From: Trileptium ribeirensis
Lineage: Eukaryota > Nematoda > Enoplea > Enoplida > Thoracostomopsidae
Length of the DNA: 64,000 nucleotides
Assembly: GCA_030248225.1 (NCBI GenBank)
Contig: JASANE010027696.1
Coordinates: forward strand, 26,217-90,216
Direction of reading: 5' to 3'
This document shows positions 35,296-48,545 of this stretch, piece after piece (positions within the stretch are counted from its first letter, which is position 1; each line of letters starts with the position of its first letter). The notes under the pieces were generated by a model. The model searched no databases, was not told the DNA's origin, and was given only the letters and a program-made list of their open reading frames with translations. The position numbers and the translations under genes are program-made.

Positions 35296-36590
35296 CAGCA
35301 GATATTTTAATCAATCACTTATGCCATCAATGAAATAGTACTTTTAAATATTTATATTTACTTTTCTTTTACGGTATATATTCGTTTAAATTGTTGATCA
35401 GAACCGGCAAGCGAGCTTGGGCACTCCGTGATGGTCTACAACATGCCCAAAAGTGGGTTTAATAATAGGTGATTAAGACGCCATTATTCAGCAAAATTGT
35501 GGGAATTAAGATTTTATGAAGGCATTGTGTGTGATGGCCGCCCGACCTGTCATGTATACCCCTAGCCGTTTTGGAATTGCTGGAAAACGTTGCTGCTATA
35601 GCGAGCGTGAAGGCGGAATTTCAGAGCAGAGCGTCAGCATCAAAATGCATTTTCGGCGTAAAATTTCCCAAAAAGAGAAACATCAGAACTTCGGCGTCCC
35701 CCGGGTGATTTAATTGAAACCACGTATCTTTAGTTTGGGGTTATCAGACTGCTGATTTAACCGCTCGAGTAATAGAGTTTTATTTTGGGTATATAACGAC
35801 GAAAGACACCGGTATAATGTGCAGTGTACGCTGTTGTATGTATATTATGCGTATAGTAGACGTGTAAATGGTTGGCGTTTCTGTATATATATGTCGTTGT
35901 GTATTGTGTTGTAGACTACGTAGAATGTGATCTGTGTATACGCGTCTACGCTAACCATACATCCCAAGGATTGGTGTCTTACGCGGTAGTGCTATTGACA
36001 GGTCAGTGGTCGATAAGACGGCAAGGCAAGGGTGACCTGGTAGCTCCTTACCTGAACCTCAGATGCGAAAATCAACCACTCCAATGGACCCAGCGGAATA
36101 AGTTATCAATGGAATAAGTATATAATTTTGTGACAAAGCAGCAGCAGGAGCAGACAATTTCCTTTATAGATGTATGAATAAGTGAACGATAAATAGGTTT
36201 ACTGAACTTTAAAGCAAGTTAAAGTAAATATGTATACAGCAAGCACATTCAAAAAAGCAGTACATACTGCAAAATTAATATGCTGTTGGAAAGAAAACTA
36301 AGTTCATTATAAACGTTTGTACACCTGGTGTTACAGCTATTTGTGCTTGATTTTCGACATACTCCGAAACAACGACAAACGGGCTTCTCAGCAGGATTAT
36401 TTTACTTGGGATATGGAATCCTAAAATCCCACCACCAACATGGCAACATGCAATGAGATGAGAACAAGTAAAGCAGCCAGTTATGAAATTCTAGCTGTCA
36501 TCACATCGGCTATTGTGGTAGCATTCACAGGACCCGGTTAAAGCTCATTGAGCTGCTAAGATATACTTCCAAAGAACTTTGATGTGTAAT
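35296..36590. other. No gene recognised
   Basis: ORFs 35516-35713 and 35872-36117 have no recognised domain. Nothing else noted. Confidence 0.4.
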
Positions 36591-36594
36591 CCTA

Positions 36595-36765
36595 GGGATC
36601 CCTGAGGCGGCCCATGTCATGTTTCGGGGCCAGACGTTATGTTAGAAAAAAGAACAGCAGAGCGAAGGGTTCTGGGGCGGCAGCCCCCCCTCCACTTAGG
36701 CTTACTACATGGCTCATGAAGGGACCTTAGCTTATGCTACGACTTAGTATATATATCTAGAACGA
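36595..36765 (-). repeat. Dispersed repeat, inverted partner of 53690-53860
   Basis: Blocks ggcccatg, ggggcc.gacgttat, agaaaaaagaac, ggcggcagc, acttaggctta, acatggctcat and agggacc.tag.ctta match, in order, the reverse complement of 53690-53860. Identity is about 75 percent. Family unknown. Confidence 0.7.
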
Positions 36766-37010
36766 CATAGCATGCATTTAACTTCCACCCCTAGAGGTTA
36801 CATTGGCTCTCGGTGGCATCAGGTCAAAATATGTCATAGCACAGTATATAGCTATATATACGACCGAGTGTGCCTCTTCTTCACAATTCGGGATTAGAAA
36901 GATTTGTCATTAAAGGGGGACGTATCTCGAATATTTTGGTTCATAACATGTTAACTGCATGAACTATCGATTTTTACAATTCTAGTTCAGAAACAAATAG
37001 GTATAGGTAT

Positions 37011-37868
37011 CAGAGATGGAACCGGTTTACTTGGCTCACCACTTTCGCCCGGGTCACCGGGTCACACGCCTTAACACGGTTTAATTTCAATCCCAAAATA
37101 TAGCCAAAAGCCCGTAACCCAACTCGGCGCAACCCAACTTTGTAAATCCATAGCAAGACAATCAGTCTTTCTATTGTTGCTAACTGAATTATACTAAAAA
37201 TTCCCTGTAACTAGTATATCACATTCAAACGCTTCATTTAGACAAGGTGCAAAATTTCGTCCGCAGTCCTCCTTCATTCAAGAAAACTAAATTTGTTTCA
37301 TACTTCGGAACAATTATGCATTTTCATTACAATCTGAACCAGATCAGCTGAAATTTCAGTTTTGGCCAAAGCTACGTTTTCCGTGTATCTGGGGAGTGGA
37401 GCATTCACAATTTTCGTCGTCCGGGGTTCCTCCTCCGAATCAGAACGAAATTTTTCGACCGATGGCCGTATCACCCGAAAAGATCGTATCCGACTCAGTC
37501 ATCAAACGGTTAAAGCAAATATGACTGTATTCGAAGACTTAAGACAGGTTTCACGAAATAGTGGAAGGACGCTACGACGACGTTGAATGTCTGAGGTCGG
37601 GGCGGTGGGCTGTGTGTGGGTCATGTCCTCGTCACACAGCCCAGGCAACAATACGCAAGCACTGGCAGAGAACCCACAATAAAAATGTCAGGTTTTACTC
37701 TAAAACATGGTACTAGAAGTGCGCTAGAAAGAGAATTTGCGATGCAATCTATAAAACCAAATATGCATTTAACATGTCAAAAAATGACAATTGGAAGCAA
37801 CCGAGTCACTGCCCTAACCGGGTCGCTGGTCACCCGGGTCACAATATGGTGACCAGGTTCCATCTGTG
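37011..37868. mobile_element. hAT-like non-autonomous element, 858 bp
   Basis: Begins CAGAGATGGAACCGGTTTAC and ends ...ACCAGGTTCCATCTGTG; the ends are inverted repeats, continuing inward with gggtcacc/ggtgaccc blocks. Flanks are ataggtat (37003-37010) and gtaggtat (37869-37876), seven of eight bases alike, the target length of hAT transposases. ORFs inside (37362-37586, 37616-37852) have no transposase motif, so it is a deletion derivative or MITE-like member. Confidence 0.85.
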
Positions 37869-37876
37869 GTAGGTAT

Positions 37877-40800
37877 AACTATACTTGATACTGGTTGCCA
37901 GATATTGGCGATGTTGGCTCTATTCATTGGTTGCATTCAGAACAAGTGGCTTCCAATGACTGCGTGTTTGAGCAGTGACATAGAAGGTAAATATATAAAC
38001 GTAAGTCGAAAGCTGTTTACCATTTTCTGGACTTGGTTTAAGACTCATTTTTAAGTCTTACAAATTGCTGAAACTGTTGCTGACGCTATATCGAAAACGC
38101 TAAAAATAAAATAGTCCCGATATTAGGGATAGCGTTATTTTCGATCGTGAACATATAAAAATATTACGATAAATGAATCACAAAAATTCGAAGAGGACAC
38201 CCTAGATAAGACAAAACGGAAACACCACTGAACTAAATATCTGTATAAAATAAGCAGCCTTAGCGAAGAGTCACACGGGAATAAGATTAGTAGGAGTAGG
38301 ATAACTTAAAAAGTCAAAATAATGCGTACAGCTTGTCTGACATTAAATATGAGCACCTGAAAGTAACCTATGGTACGTAACAGGAATTATTGATATAGAC
38401 TGCAATCAATATAAAGTCGAATCACAACAGCTAGTAGTAATTAAGAAAGGTATATATACTTGTGTTAGAACAACTTGCTGAATAAAAAATATAAATATAT
38501 CAATAACGGCGTTATAGAACAATTATATTGATCTTGTTGCATCAATCAAGATAGGAAATTCAAGTTTATAAAAATCATGCATCAAAAAACTTATGGAAAA
38601 TATATACGCAATTAAACAGAACCATTCCAGAACTGTGTATAGGAAGTTAATTGCAATGACGCACCTGCCATTTCATTTCAAAACGTGAACTGTTTCGTCT
38701 TCGTCTTCAAATGTTTCTCTTCGTTTCAACATTTTAATCGGTTTAGTAGCCTGACGAAGGACTATGACCACATCCGAATAAATATATGATCAAAAAGTAT
38801 GATGTGTTATTACCACATATGCTGCATAAACTGGATGTTGTGGTGAGCCAACAATAATGTTCCTGCAGGTGGTTTGCAAAACTGAAATCTAGCTGAAGTT
38901 GAGTATATCTTGCTTAAGCTGACATGTATTTTAGCTTTCATTTTACAGGTACATTTTCGTACGTTTGTAGAAAACTGGTGTTTGACTATTTTCTTGCCTG
39001 TATAATTATATGGTGCACTGTACGAAACTACATGGATTGATAAAGATTAATGAATTATTGGGCTATACCCCACCTTAGTTTAGGATTTAAGAACGAATAT
39101 AAGAAAATAATACCTTTTCGTACCCATAATATTAACTGTATTAATAGGAGCTGTGTAACCACCGGTGTTCCACTATATATGCTTTAAATTTAAGACAGCA
39201 AGACACATATAGAAACAACTGAGTACTATCAAGTGAAACCTCTACCATAAGTCATTTCCTTGGTCAGTGATAGTTTTTAGTACTTCATAAACAGCTAAAC
39301 TTGTGACTTAAAAGTATTTTTTACACAACATAAGCGTGTTTATTTTAGAATCTATTAGTTGTTTGTTCAGCGTCATAAAATCATTAATTTATACCATACA
39401 TAACAGTAAAAATATGTTTGATTACCCAACGGAGCATCTAATTATTATACCGTGAAAAGTACAACTAACACGTTATAAAATATCGGACAACTCGCGAAAT
39501 TTACCCATTTTTACGCTAGTTTAAGGAGCGTACATACTTGTAATAAAATCACAAATTATTCAACACAGTAATTAAAAGGTGTTGAAATAAATACTAAAGA
39601 TAATGCGTCACGAACGAAAAGGTATGTATATACACCGGTAACAGATACGTTAATGAATCACATCACCGTTATAGCAACATTGAATACCTTTCCAATCGCA
39701 TATTTCACAAGCGCTAGCATTATATTGAAAAACTACGAAATCATGCTTGGTTCGGGGGAGGTCCCATGTGATAAGTTACCATTCTAGAGTTAAAACACCA
39801 GTCGCAGTTAAATGTATCAAATCGCTTTCGACAAAATCGAAACCCTTACAGTAGCATAACAAAATAATAATTACGAAATTAAGTACCTTTCAGAGGAGGA
39901 CGCCAAAGGATACAGAAACCATTTTTAAATCGGGTATACCATCCACAGATACGTTTGAGTGAACGGTGTCACCCGTCTCAGCAACATTGACAAACTGGTA
40001 ATGGTCAAAATATAATGCATCTAGAATATTACCTTAAAAACGCGATAATAAAATAGTGAAAGGGTTTTTTGGCACACCTTTTGTGACACTCTATACCACT
40101 ATCGTCTGGCAAAACTACACCGCCAAAATATTGTCATTAAATTTGTAGATCTCATCTATGCTCCTCTAGATAAAAATACTGAAGAGTATACTCTATTTAA
40201 AAGGGTCTACCATACCACCGAGGTAGGTTACATATACTAAACCACTCGCGATCACGCGCCACGCTATCATATTCAAAATAATGTTTTCAATGGATCTTTA
40301 GATTTTAGAGAAAGACCGGCTGAATAGACGGACATGGTAAAAATTATTAATAATAAATGCAAGCTTGTTTCGCGCGCTGCGCAACAATCGCGAATATGGA
40401 AGCAATTGAGAAAACTAACACAAAATTCAAAAGTGTACATACGAAAAACAAAACAATTAAAGCCTTTGTATCGCAAATTATATTGAATGTACCACACAAT
40501 ATCATGACATGGAATTAAGTCAAAAATGTTAAATTACACAGCAAATACTGCGATCATGGACAAATTCCACAACAAATACAAAAAGTATCCAATAATAACA
40601 TCGACCTAGCGGCATTTATAAACCCAGCATGGAATTCTAAGGCTATGTTAGAACATAGTATGCTTTTCGCATCTCTGATTTGATTCATTCATAATTCGAT
40701 GACGATATTCGAGGATTCCCAGATGACAAACTAATTCTCCAGGAAGAAGGGCTCTCTAGTTAATATCGTTGCAAAATGACAAGAAAAAAGCTACCGAAGG

Positions 40801-42280
40801 GCATCTATACCCTTCAGCCGGGCAGGGTTAAAGTAATTTGATAATATCATTCATTTAGAATTTTATATCTAATATCTTTGATATAACAAAGACATAATTA
40901 AATGAGAACGTCCACTAAAACGTGAAAAGAACACAGAGCTTTTCAGTTCAAGATTAAACACATGTTTAAATTGCACAATTTAAAATTTTCCGTAAAACGT
41001 TCGCTGCACCATCACCTCTCTGTTCTATTCAAAAGCATTACCGTGGAAATAAATGCTTAAAACCTTTTGTATGCTACAAATTTTTTTACAACGTTCTATG
41101 GTAACTTGGAATGTCCTGGCAGAAGACTCTGTGTTAATAATTCAGGAAGTACAGCAAGAATTGAAAAATTGAAGCAAAAATGACGGGTAGGAACAAATTA
41201 TTTTGTCTCTTGTACGCCGCCAATAAAAGTATCGCTATGAAAATATTCACAATTCGCGACAATGCATTTTGAACACGTTGGAATTTGAATTTGGAAAACA
41301 TTTTGAAGAATGCATAAAAAGCAATATACAGTGAAATTATAAATAAATGCAAATGATCTGAGTAGTCAAAATATGTAAATTTAACGCGGATATAAAATAA
41401 AGCTTATAAAATGCAAACAGATTGCAGCAATGCTGCGAAAACTATTTGGCAGCTTTCGTCCTTATTTCCTGTATTTCATAAATGGAAAGCTCATGATCTA
41501 ACATCGAAACATACTTCCAGACAAAGCCCTACATTTTCCACCCCAGATTATCGTTATTTAGCATACTATCCGGCTTGTTTGAAATTAAATAGTAGTCGTT
41601 TATGTATTTCGTAGCATCGAAATCTGAATCATGTCACTGACATCAGAATTAGCTACGGCATGCTCGAACCATGTCGTTTACTTTTGTAGAATATTGTTAA
41701 GAAAATTTTCTCAAGTCAAATAAATTTTTCTTTGATAGTAGAACAGAATACGCTTTTCTGACATTTATATATTTGTTAAAGGCTTCGGAAACTTATGGCA
41801 TATAGTCTATTCGTATTAATGCTAACACTAACTTCGCTCATGCACTCCAACAATACAATTAGGTACAATAGAACCAAAATCCAGTAAATAAGTAAAGCAT
41901 CTTACACGAACGAAGATGTGTGACTTCCGTGCCTGAAAAACGAGAGTAAAGCTGCAGCATACTTCCACTTGCTATTATGAAACGCTTCTCAGTTTTCTGC
42001 GCTTTTACGATTAGTAAAGTAAATTTAAAACTACAGAGTCGTTAATACCGCGGTAAAATAAAACTAGGCATATAAAGAATCATGACAAATATATATCGCA
42101 ACATTAAAAAAGATCATGTGTTGTCGTTAATATATTTTTTAATACTAGAGACGTATTAAAACAAAAATTTTGCGGTTTCCGTTCGAGCAACAGTCACATA
42201 TCTATTCAAATCAGCGATTTTACATTTATCGACCTAAAATACTCTTATGTCCATTCACACAAAGCAATAATTATCAGTCC
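37877..42280. other. Long gene-free AT-rich stretch
   Basis: About 4.4 kb with no recognised gene, no large ORF and no repeat with a partner that I noticed. The largest ORFs (40273-40497 minus, 41134-41352 minus, 41411-41614 plus) have no domain. It lies downstream of the stop codon of the coiled-coil gene and may contain part of its 3' untranslated region at the right end. Confidence 0.5.
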
Positions 42281-42283
42281 TCT

Positions 42284-42420
42284 CCAGAGGCGGAAAAGGG
42301 GGTAAGATTTTCGATCCCCCACCACTAGAATTTTGATGGTTCCCCCAGATAAATTTTGGCAAAAGCGAAGGCCAATCCCCCAGTACAATGAGGTTTTTGA
42401 GGTGCCACTAAAAATGACGT
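42284..42420 (+). mobile_element. Possible hAT-type MITE fragment
   Basis: Starts cagaggcggaaaaggggg, like the CAGGGGCGTAG / CAGAGGCGGA starts of hAT MITEs, with a following cccccaccac and a second ccccc block. The right end and a target duplication were not found. Confidence 0.4.
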
Positions 42421-42968
42421 CCTAACAAAAAGTTACAACGAAACGCACAACTACTGCTTTTATTTCGACTATTAATGACAAAACCCTAAATAAAATGAAG
42501 TACGGCCTGATGCATTTTCAGATTTAAATAATAAACATGCCACAAAAACAGCGATACACATGTTGTAAAAGCATGAAAAGCGCGAAAAAAATGCAATTAC
42601 ACCTCCAGTTGACATAGGAAAACGGGTTTCCGCATAAGCTAACCTCGGGGAAAACAGTACCAGTTTTCCACAGGTTGGACCCCAGCTCAAAGCCCCAAGC
42701 AAGATTTTGGTCACAGCAGGGGGAGGCTACGTGATTGCAGTTATATAAAACCGTCAATTTACTCTAATTTCCAACCATATTCACTAGGAAATGTTAATTT
42801 TCAGTCGACAAATAGAATCAAGACTACAGCTAAGGACTTACACAAACATTGGTCCGACACACCACACTTCGAAAAATGAGAAGTAAAGCTTACTATTTTC
42901 CTGTTGACAAAATATGTATAATAAAAATACAATCGTAACCCTAAGAATATCACAGATGTTATAAACTT

Positions 42969-43091
42969 TTAATTATTGTAAAATTGTTGCAAGGCTTCAT
43001 CGGGCAAGAGATCTGCAATACGGTATAGCTGATTTTGTAGCTCTTCGATACGAGCATCTTTCCACGCGATTTCATGCCGAAAACATTCAAT
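42969..43091 (-). CDS. Unrecognised coiled-coil protein, last exon
   Basis: 40 codons then TAA (42971-42969). Sequence: IECFRHEIAWKDARIEELQN then QLYRIADLLPDEALQQFYNN. Acceptor tatctttag/ATTGAA, phase 0, fitting the donor of 45367-45525. The first part continues a heptad pattern; the tail LLPDEALQQFY is the C-terminus. No poly(A) signal of the standard form was seen in the next 100 bases. Confidence 0.75.
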   Translation of the reverse strand: MECFRHEIAWKDARIEELQNQLYRIADLLPDEALQQFYNN

Positions 43092-43273
43092 CTAAAGATA
43101 AAGTTTGATTGAATTAATGATATTTAAAATTTTAAACAATAACATACAACAAACATATCAGACTTATACCATGATCGTTACTACACTTACATGTTTGGTG
43201 GAATAAATGATGTACTATAAAACGACTGGACGTGCCATTACGGTGCGGGAACTCTTCACTAGACTAATATACT

Positions 43274-43654
43274 GCGCTCTCCAAATTAGGGGCATGGGGG
43301 TCCTGGCATTTTTCGGTTCCCCCTGATTCAAAACAGGTGCCCCCGGTTGAGATCCCTGGCTAAATTTTGGGCTCCCCTGGTTCATTGCCTCTCCGAAAAT
43401 TTTTGTTTCCTATCGGTCCAAAGTACATAAACTTTGTACTAAAATTAACTTCAGAAAACAAAAATTTAGCAAAATTTGCTTCATAATCGCTTTTTCATTC
43501 CATCAGAAGCGTTTAGACAGTGTTTCTGACACGATTTTTAACCGTTTTTCTCTTTTCAAAATGCTCCCTGGCAAAATCGGGTGCCCTACGGTTAGGAACC
43601 AGCCCAAGCCTCGGTTTATGCCCCCTGGCAAAATTTTCAGCGAATGGAGAGCCC
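43274..43654. mobile_element. MITE of the GGGCTCTCC family, 381 bp
   Basis: Ends gcgctctccaaatt and gaatggagagccc form an inverted repeat. The interior is built of ccc(c)tggcaaaa... blocks, with the centre resembling 52700-52990. Related sequences are 52662-53022 (same orientation), 48121-48545 (inverted) and 15861-15925 (inverted fragment). No transposase. Lies in the last intron of the coiled-coil gene. Target duplication not clear. Confidence 0.78.
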
Positions 43655-44799
43655 AGCCATAAAGGAAAAAATGGCCCCGACTGCAGTACTTGCCACAAAA
43701 ATTGACCGCATGTCGCACGTAGCTTTCTCATTAGACATAAAAATTTTATAATAATTAATATGCTGACTGTTCCCTAACTTGTCAAACAACATTCAATTAT
43801 TACGATGGCCACTGTATAACAAAACATTTTGTATTAATTTATAAACATTATTTTGTTTGTACTAAGTTTGCTGGCATAATCTTCAGAATTGCCAAGTTAA
43901 TGTCGCAGCAGAGCTTAACATTTATTATAACAAGTACCGAATGAACAAATTTTGGGTTTGAAATTATATGTTATTTTCTCCAATTTGTCAATTCCAAACT
44001 ATTTGTTCATGAAAGACAGTTGGCGCTCTAAGATTTAACGCTTCTACACACCGAACATTTTCAACTCTAAAATGACCCGAAATAATACTCTGCTACGTAA
44101 GCACTAAAAATACAGAAATGTGCTCTCTTCTGAAAAAGATATTACAAGGTGTGTCAAATTATATTTCAGGGTGTATTTTTAAATGTGCCCAAACCCTTTA
44201 AGCACGAAACATTAATAAAAATTGGACGCCTCCTTGTTTGTGTCGCACTGCCGGTTAGTTAATTTTTTAATATTAAGTGTAATATTACGCTGATAACTCG
44301 GGAGGCGTGAGAAAACGGAGCGAATGTGGCAAATCGATATCCAATGGCTAATTCAATGTTCGACATTGATCTGTTTGAACCCCCTTTAAGGTAAAATAAA
44401 ACAATAAGCCAACGATGTGTATTAATGGCACGTTATAGCCGTTTGCCGCAGCAGGTAACGATAAGAGAGTATCTGTATCCCTTCCTCGAATCACCAAACA
44501 AACGGAAATCTTCAAAAACGACAGTCTCATTCAGAGCGAGTCTCGAGCGAGCGACAGTCATATTGCCATTACGCGAACACTGTAAACCATATATTTCTGT
44601 AAAAATTAAAAAGCGTCATTTGTTTCAAACAGCAGGTCCTACTGCTCGCTTTATTTTTGTGCAAATCATTTAATAATACGTTATTTCGCGGGATTCAACA
44701 CTGAAAAACTATAGGCCCTGTGCATTCTGACGTCTAACTGCCAAGTTGTGTTATGCATAAAGAAAAATATTTTCCACCAATGTCTCCCTATTGCTAAAT

Positions 44800-44915
44800 C
44801 GCGAAATTTTGGCACGCTTTCTTAAATTAGTTCGACAGCTGTTCGAGATAAATGTCGTTCGAATTCCGCTCGTAGTTCGTTCGAGATTGACACTCATTTT
44901 AGGTGAGAGGTGTAC
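44800..44915. mobile_element. Degraded TTCG-rich MITE (family of 56765-57004)
   Basis: Contains ttcgacagctgttcgagat, gttcgttcgagattgacactcatttt and aggtgagaggtgta, which resemble the right part of the MITE at 56765-57004 (...tgacactcatttctggcgagtactgta). The left end is not identifiable. Confidence 0.55.
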
Positions 44916-45366
44916 GTTTCAATAACCTATATTGTTCCTGGCTGTATTGCAGATACGTTACGTAACTTGAAGGATTTTCCTGGGTTTTTAGTTATTTCAA
45001 ATATTAAAATAAATCGAACCAAATCGTTCTTGCCCATTAGAAAATCCTGCTAGCAAACATTCATTATATTTGACTGCAGTTGAATATATTCATATGCATA
45101 CCCTCTATTATGTCTACGTATTTTGCTGGATAAATTAGATATATTTATAGAATCTCCGCTGCCTAAAAATAATTATGATCACTCATTTCAATAATTTATC
45201 CACGGAAAAACGTGTGTGTTAAAATTAGTGAACTTTGTACTACGGCTGCCACATATTCCAGGATTTCTCAGGATGTTACCTCAATTCAAGGATTTTCCAG
45301 GACGCGGCGACCCTATTTAAACAATATTATAAATCGTAGCTTATCGACTGAAATGTGTTAGATTAC

Positions 45367-45525
45367 CTCCTCAGATTTTCGCTCAAGCGTTTCAGAAATA
45401 CGTTCAGTTTTGGTAATCTGTTTGCCGAGATCGTTTTCCAACTGTTGTATGCGGCGCTGCTTCGATTCACGATCGTCAAGTAAGCTACGAACTTGTTTGC
45501 ATTGTGCCGCGTAGAGTTTTTGTAG
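45367..45525 (-). CDS. Unrecognised coiled-coil protein, penultimate exon
   Basis: 53 codons, phase 0 at both ends: LQKLYAAQCKQVRSLLDDRE, SKQRRIQQLENDLGKQITKT, ERISETLERKSEE. Leucines and isoleucines fall in a heptad-like spacing with many charged residues, so a parallel coiled coil is likely. Acceptor attttcag/CTACAA and donor GAGGAG/GTAATC. It joins in frame to 49497-49648 upstream and 42969-43091 downstream. No family recognised. Confidence 0.78.
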
Positions 45526-45609
45526 CTGAAAATTATTTAGTGTAATCTCATTTTGCATAAGCACACACACATTATTGTTCCGATGCTCGTAAGATACAAT
45601 CGATTATAC

Positions 45610-46680
45610 TAACAAATTTGCTCCTAAGCTAGGATGAAAAGAAGCGAGCCTGGTTTCATTTTAGGTTATCATTTTGTTTAATCACCTATAACAGGCTGTG
45701 TTTTTGATGTATATTCCAATCTAAAACCCATGAACCCTGAATCCATCGAAAATCCTAAATCTCGTCGACCCTAAACCCATCAAAAGCAGCTGACAACGCA
45801 TCAAGTATTTCTGCTGTTCTCTAGATAACTACACCATCGTATTCAGCGTTCAGAAAACCTATATTATATAGACATTTTTGATGCCATGTACTAAACTACT
45901 GAGGACATATTATTTTCTGCAAATTGGGTTCATTGACACTGAATCCACAGAAAACCTTTTATCCATGAAAAGGCTTGAAATATGTACGCTGGGCTTGATG
46001 TAACCAAATTATTAGATTCAGCGTTTAGAAAAACCCATATATAGACCATTTATGTTACCTGCACGCAATACAACCACCAAACAAGTGAAAATAGACCACA
46101 TTTCGAAAATCGGATTCGTCGACCGTAAAACACTCAAAAACACATGAAAAGGTGTAATATCGTCAAATGAGACCCTAGATCGCAAACCCATCGTATTCAG
46201 CGCGCTTGATAACCTACATACTAGGCACTTATTGTAAGGTGAAAAACCAAATAACATGCCAACAACTGAAAAATCGCTATTTCTGGCAAAGGGTCGACGA
46301 ACCATATCAGGCCCCACAGCGACCCAGGGAGTGGTCCCATAACAAAGTCGTAGATCTCGATTCTTTCAGCAACTTTACAGAAACGTCGGCAAAGATCAAC
46401 TCGATGAGCTGATTCTGTATACTGGTCTCCATTTTCGATGCGAAGCCTGTGTCGCGAGACATGGGCTGCGAAACACTGGTATTCGTATTGCCGGATTTGG
46501 CAAAAACCCTTAAAACTGTTTTTGGCCATTTGACCCTGAAGATGGGGTCAAAGCTGTTTGAGTTCAACTAAAGGGCACATATTCGTCGCTTTTGCTGTCG
46601 AAAGAAAAAAATTACCGAAATCGATCCATTAGAAGATGTGTTATGAATGAGAGAAACAGACTAAAAGAAACTTTCACGAT
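45610..46680 (+). repeat. Long dispersed repeat, uninterrupted copy (family of 12780-14748)
   Basis: Same ordered blocks as 12780-14748: tggtttcatttta, atcattttgtttaatca, acaacgcatcaagt, atgagctgattct, gtgtcgcgaga, gttcaactaaagggcaca, and a final tgttatgaat. It lacks the 767-bp insertion and carries the empty site at about 46494 (gccggatttggcaaaaa). It has about 35 extra bases near 46345-46395 relative to the other copy. Overlapping ORFs on both strands (for example 46307-46567 minus) are not recognised. Confidence 0.8.
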
Positions 46681-47059
46681 TTTCGCGTTCGATAAAAACT
46701 GTGGAATATACCAGAATCAGCCAATGAAGCCAAAAATGACGGCCAGTAGTATCTAAGGGAACACAAAAATGGCTTTTGAAATTAGAAGGACTTAAACGTT
46801 GTAAATGTCACCGTCTACGCTCACATGAAGTGAAAATTCAGTTGCGACACAATAATCCGGAACCAGAAAAACAAATTGGAACTTAGGAATGTTTCTAGAA
46901 ATGTGCAAATTCTATAAAATTCCGTGTCATATTTATCTTGCTCCTCAATTACAGATATATCCCCGTAATATTAAATATTTTTTCGAAATCCACAAGATAT
47001 TGCGCGTATTTCTCACACAGGTTTTAATTTCATCATTCACGAGATAATGTGGTTCAACA

Positions 47060-47790
47060 GTCATACTTACATCGCGTAATAACACATAAGTGGGTGGCCA
47101 ACCACGTGTCGAAATAGCCATTTCGAACTATATTCTACATCTTAGGTAACCACAACAACCAAATCTTAATGCTGTTCAAAACGAGCCCTAGAAGACCTAT
47201 TTTCATTGATTATAGAGATCTGACCATTTTCGTGCATTTCGGGTTTCATGGGCCCCTCTTAAACCCATTTACCTTAATCATACAACATAGCAAACTACCG
47301 CGATAACACGTCACAAGAAGCTTAATGGAGCTTTTTCACTCTACAAAGTGAGCCCAATGTAATGCGTATTTTTCGATTTCAATTCTGTTCAATTTTATGT
47401 CAACAGTTTTCGAATATTTCGGATCTTTTCGGCAGAACGTAAAGCCCATTATTTTACGTAATTCTACAACATAGGTCATAGGTAACCGCTGCAATAACGC
47501 GTTATTTCAGCTGCATACAGCTTCTGTCTATCTATGAAATGAATCCAAGATTTATTCAAACATGATCGTTTATATGCATTTCGGGTTTCAATGGTCTCAT
47601 TTTGAAACCCATCTTTATTAAACCCCATAACACATGCAACCATTACAATAACACGTCATATACAGCTACACAGATCACCCGCACTACAAAATGAGCCGAA
47701 GACCCACGTATTTTCATTGATTATGGATATACGATCGTTTTCGTATAATTCGGGTTTCATGGGCCCTTTGGAAACCATCTGCGCTGTAAT
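47060..47790 (+). repeat. Tandem array of about 170-bp diverged units
   Basis: The block (catt)tcgggtttcat.gg(gc)cc recurs at about 47238, 47577 and 47745, with a weaker copy near 47420. The block ataaca(c/t)g(t/c)ca recurs at about 47303, 47490 and 47646, with a further relative near 47073. Average spacing is about 170 bp, giving four or five diverged units. It lies in the 4-kb intron between coiled-coil exons. Confidence 0.7.
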
Positions 47791-48112
47791 CCTGGATCCA
47801 CGGGTAAAGTTTAATATAGCTTTAATTGCTCTACAAAATGAACCTGATTTGATTGAAATATCTGCTCCCAGCGAGTCTGTCAGCGCTGTCGAGTTACAGC
47901 CAAACGCTCGTTTTGTCGGACGCCATTTTAACCTGGCATCCTTTGGTCCACTTTTACGGGAGAAAAGAGTTGGAGTCCGTTTTCGGCCAGAAATAGAGAT
48001 TTCAAGCCCTTGTTTGACCTATAACGCGACACGATCGGACGTTGTAGATTTTAGTTATGAATACCATAAGAAAAAATCCGCGAAACTGACACTACTAAAT
48101 TTCACCACATGA
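47791..48112 (+). other. Unassigned open stretch following the array
   Basis: A frame open from 47717 to 48112 (131 codons with its first part in the array) is the longest unexplained ORF of the 40-50 kb region. Composition of 47800-48080 is less AT-rich than its surroundings. No domain was recognised, and there is no flanking splice evidence that I would trust. It could be a fragment of a mobile element or chance. Confidence 0.25.
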
Positions 48113-48120
48113 AACTGGCA

Positions 48121-48545
48121 TCACGATTCGCTGAAAATTTTGCCAGAAGGCAGGAACCTGGTCCCCTTGTTTCGGAACTGCGGGGCGTCGAATTCTGTAA
48201 AGTGGCGTGAATTGGGGGCTGCCTTGAATTGGGGGGTCGAAATTTTAAAATGTAATATTATTCAGTGAAAAACACTTAAACTGTTTTAACCTCAGAAACG
48301 ATGCAAAACGTCTTTATTGAGGTTAAATCTCACTTTTCATCCATTTTTGCTGAAATTAGAAAAATTTTAAACTTCGAAAATTGATTTTTGTAAAAAAAAT
48401 TTAGTCAATTTTTTATGCCATCGGCGGTATTTTACAGGGGGGCCAAATATTTTGTCAGGGAAGCCAAAATTTTTATAAAGGGCCCCAACCGAGGGCATCC
48501 GTTTTTGCCAGGGGTACCGAAAAATGCCAGACCCCGCACCACCCA
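48121..48545 (-). mobile_element. MITE of the GGGCTCTCC family, inverted copy
   Basis: Starts (c)gattcgctgaaaattttgcc, the reverse complement of the right part of 43274-43654. It ends gtaccgaaaaatgccagacccc, the reverse complement of its left part. The outermost bases of both ends are lost. The 104-codon ORF 48415-48729 begins inside it and is not a gene. Confidence 0.7.
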
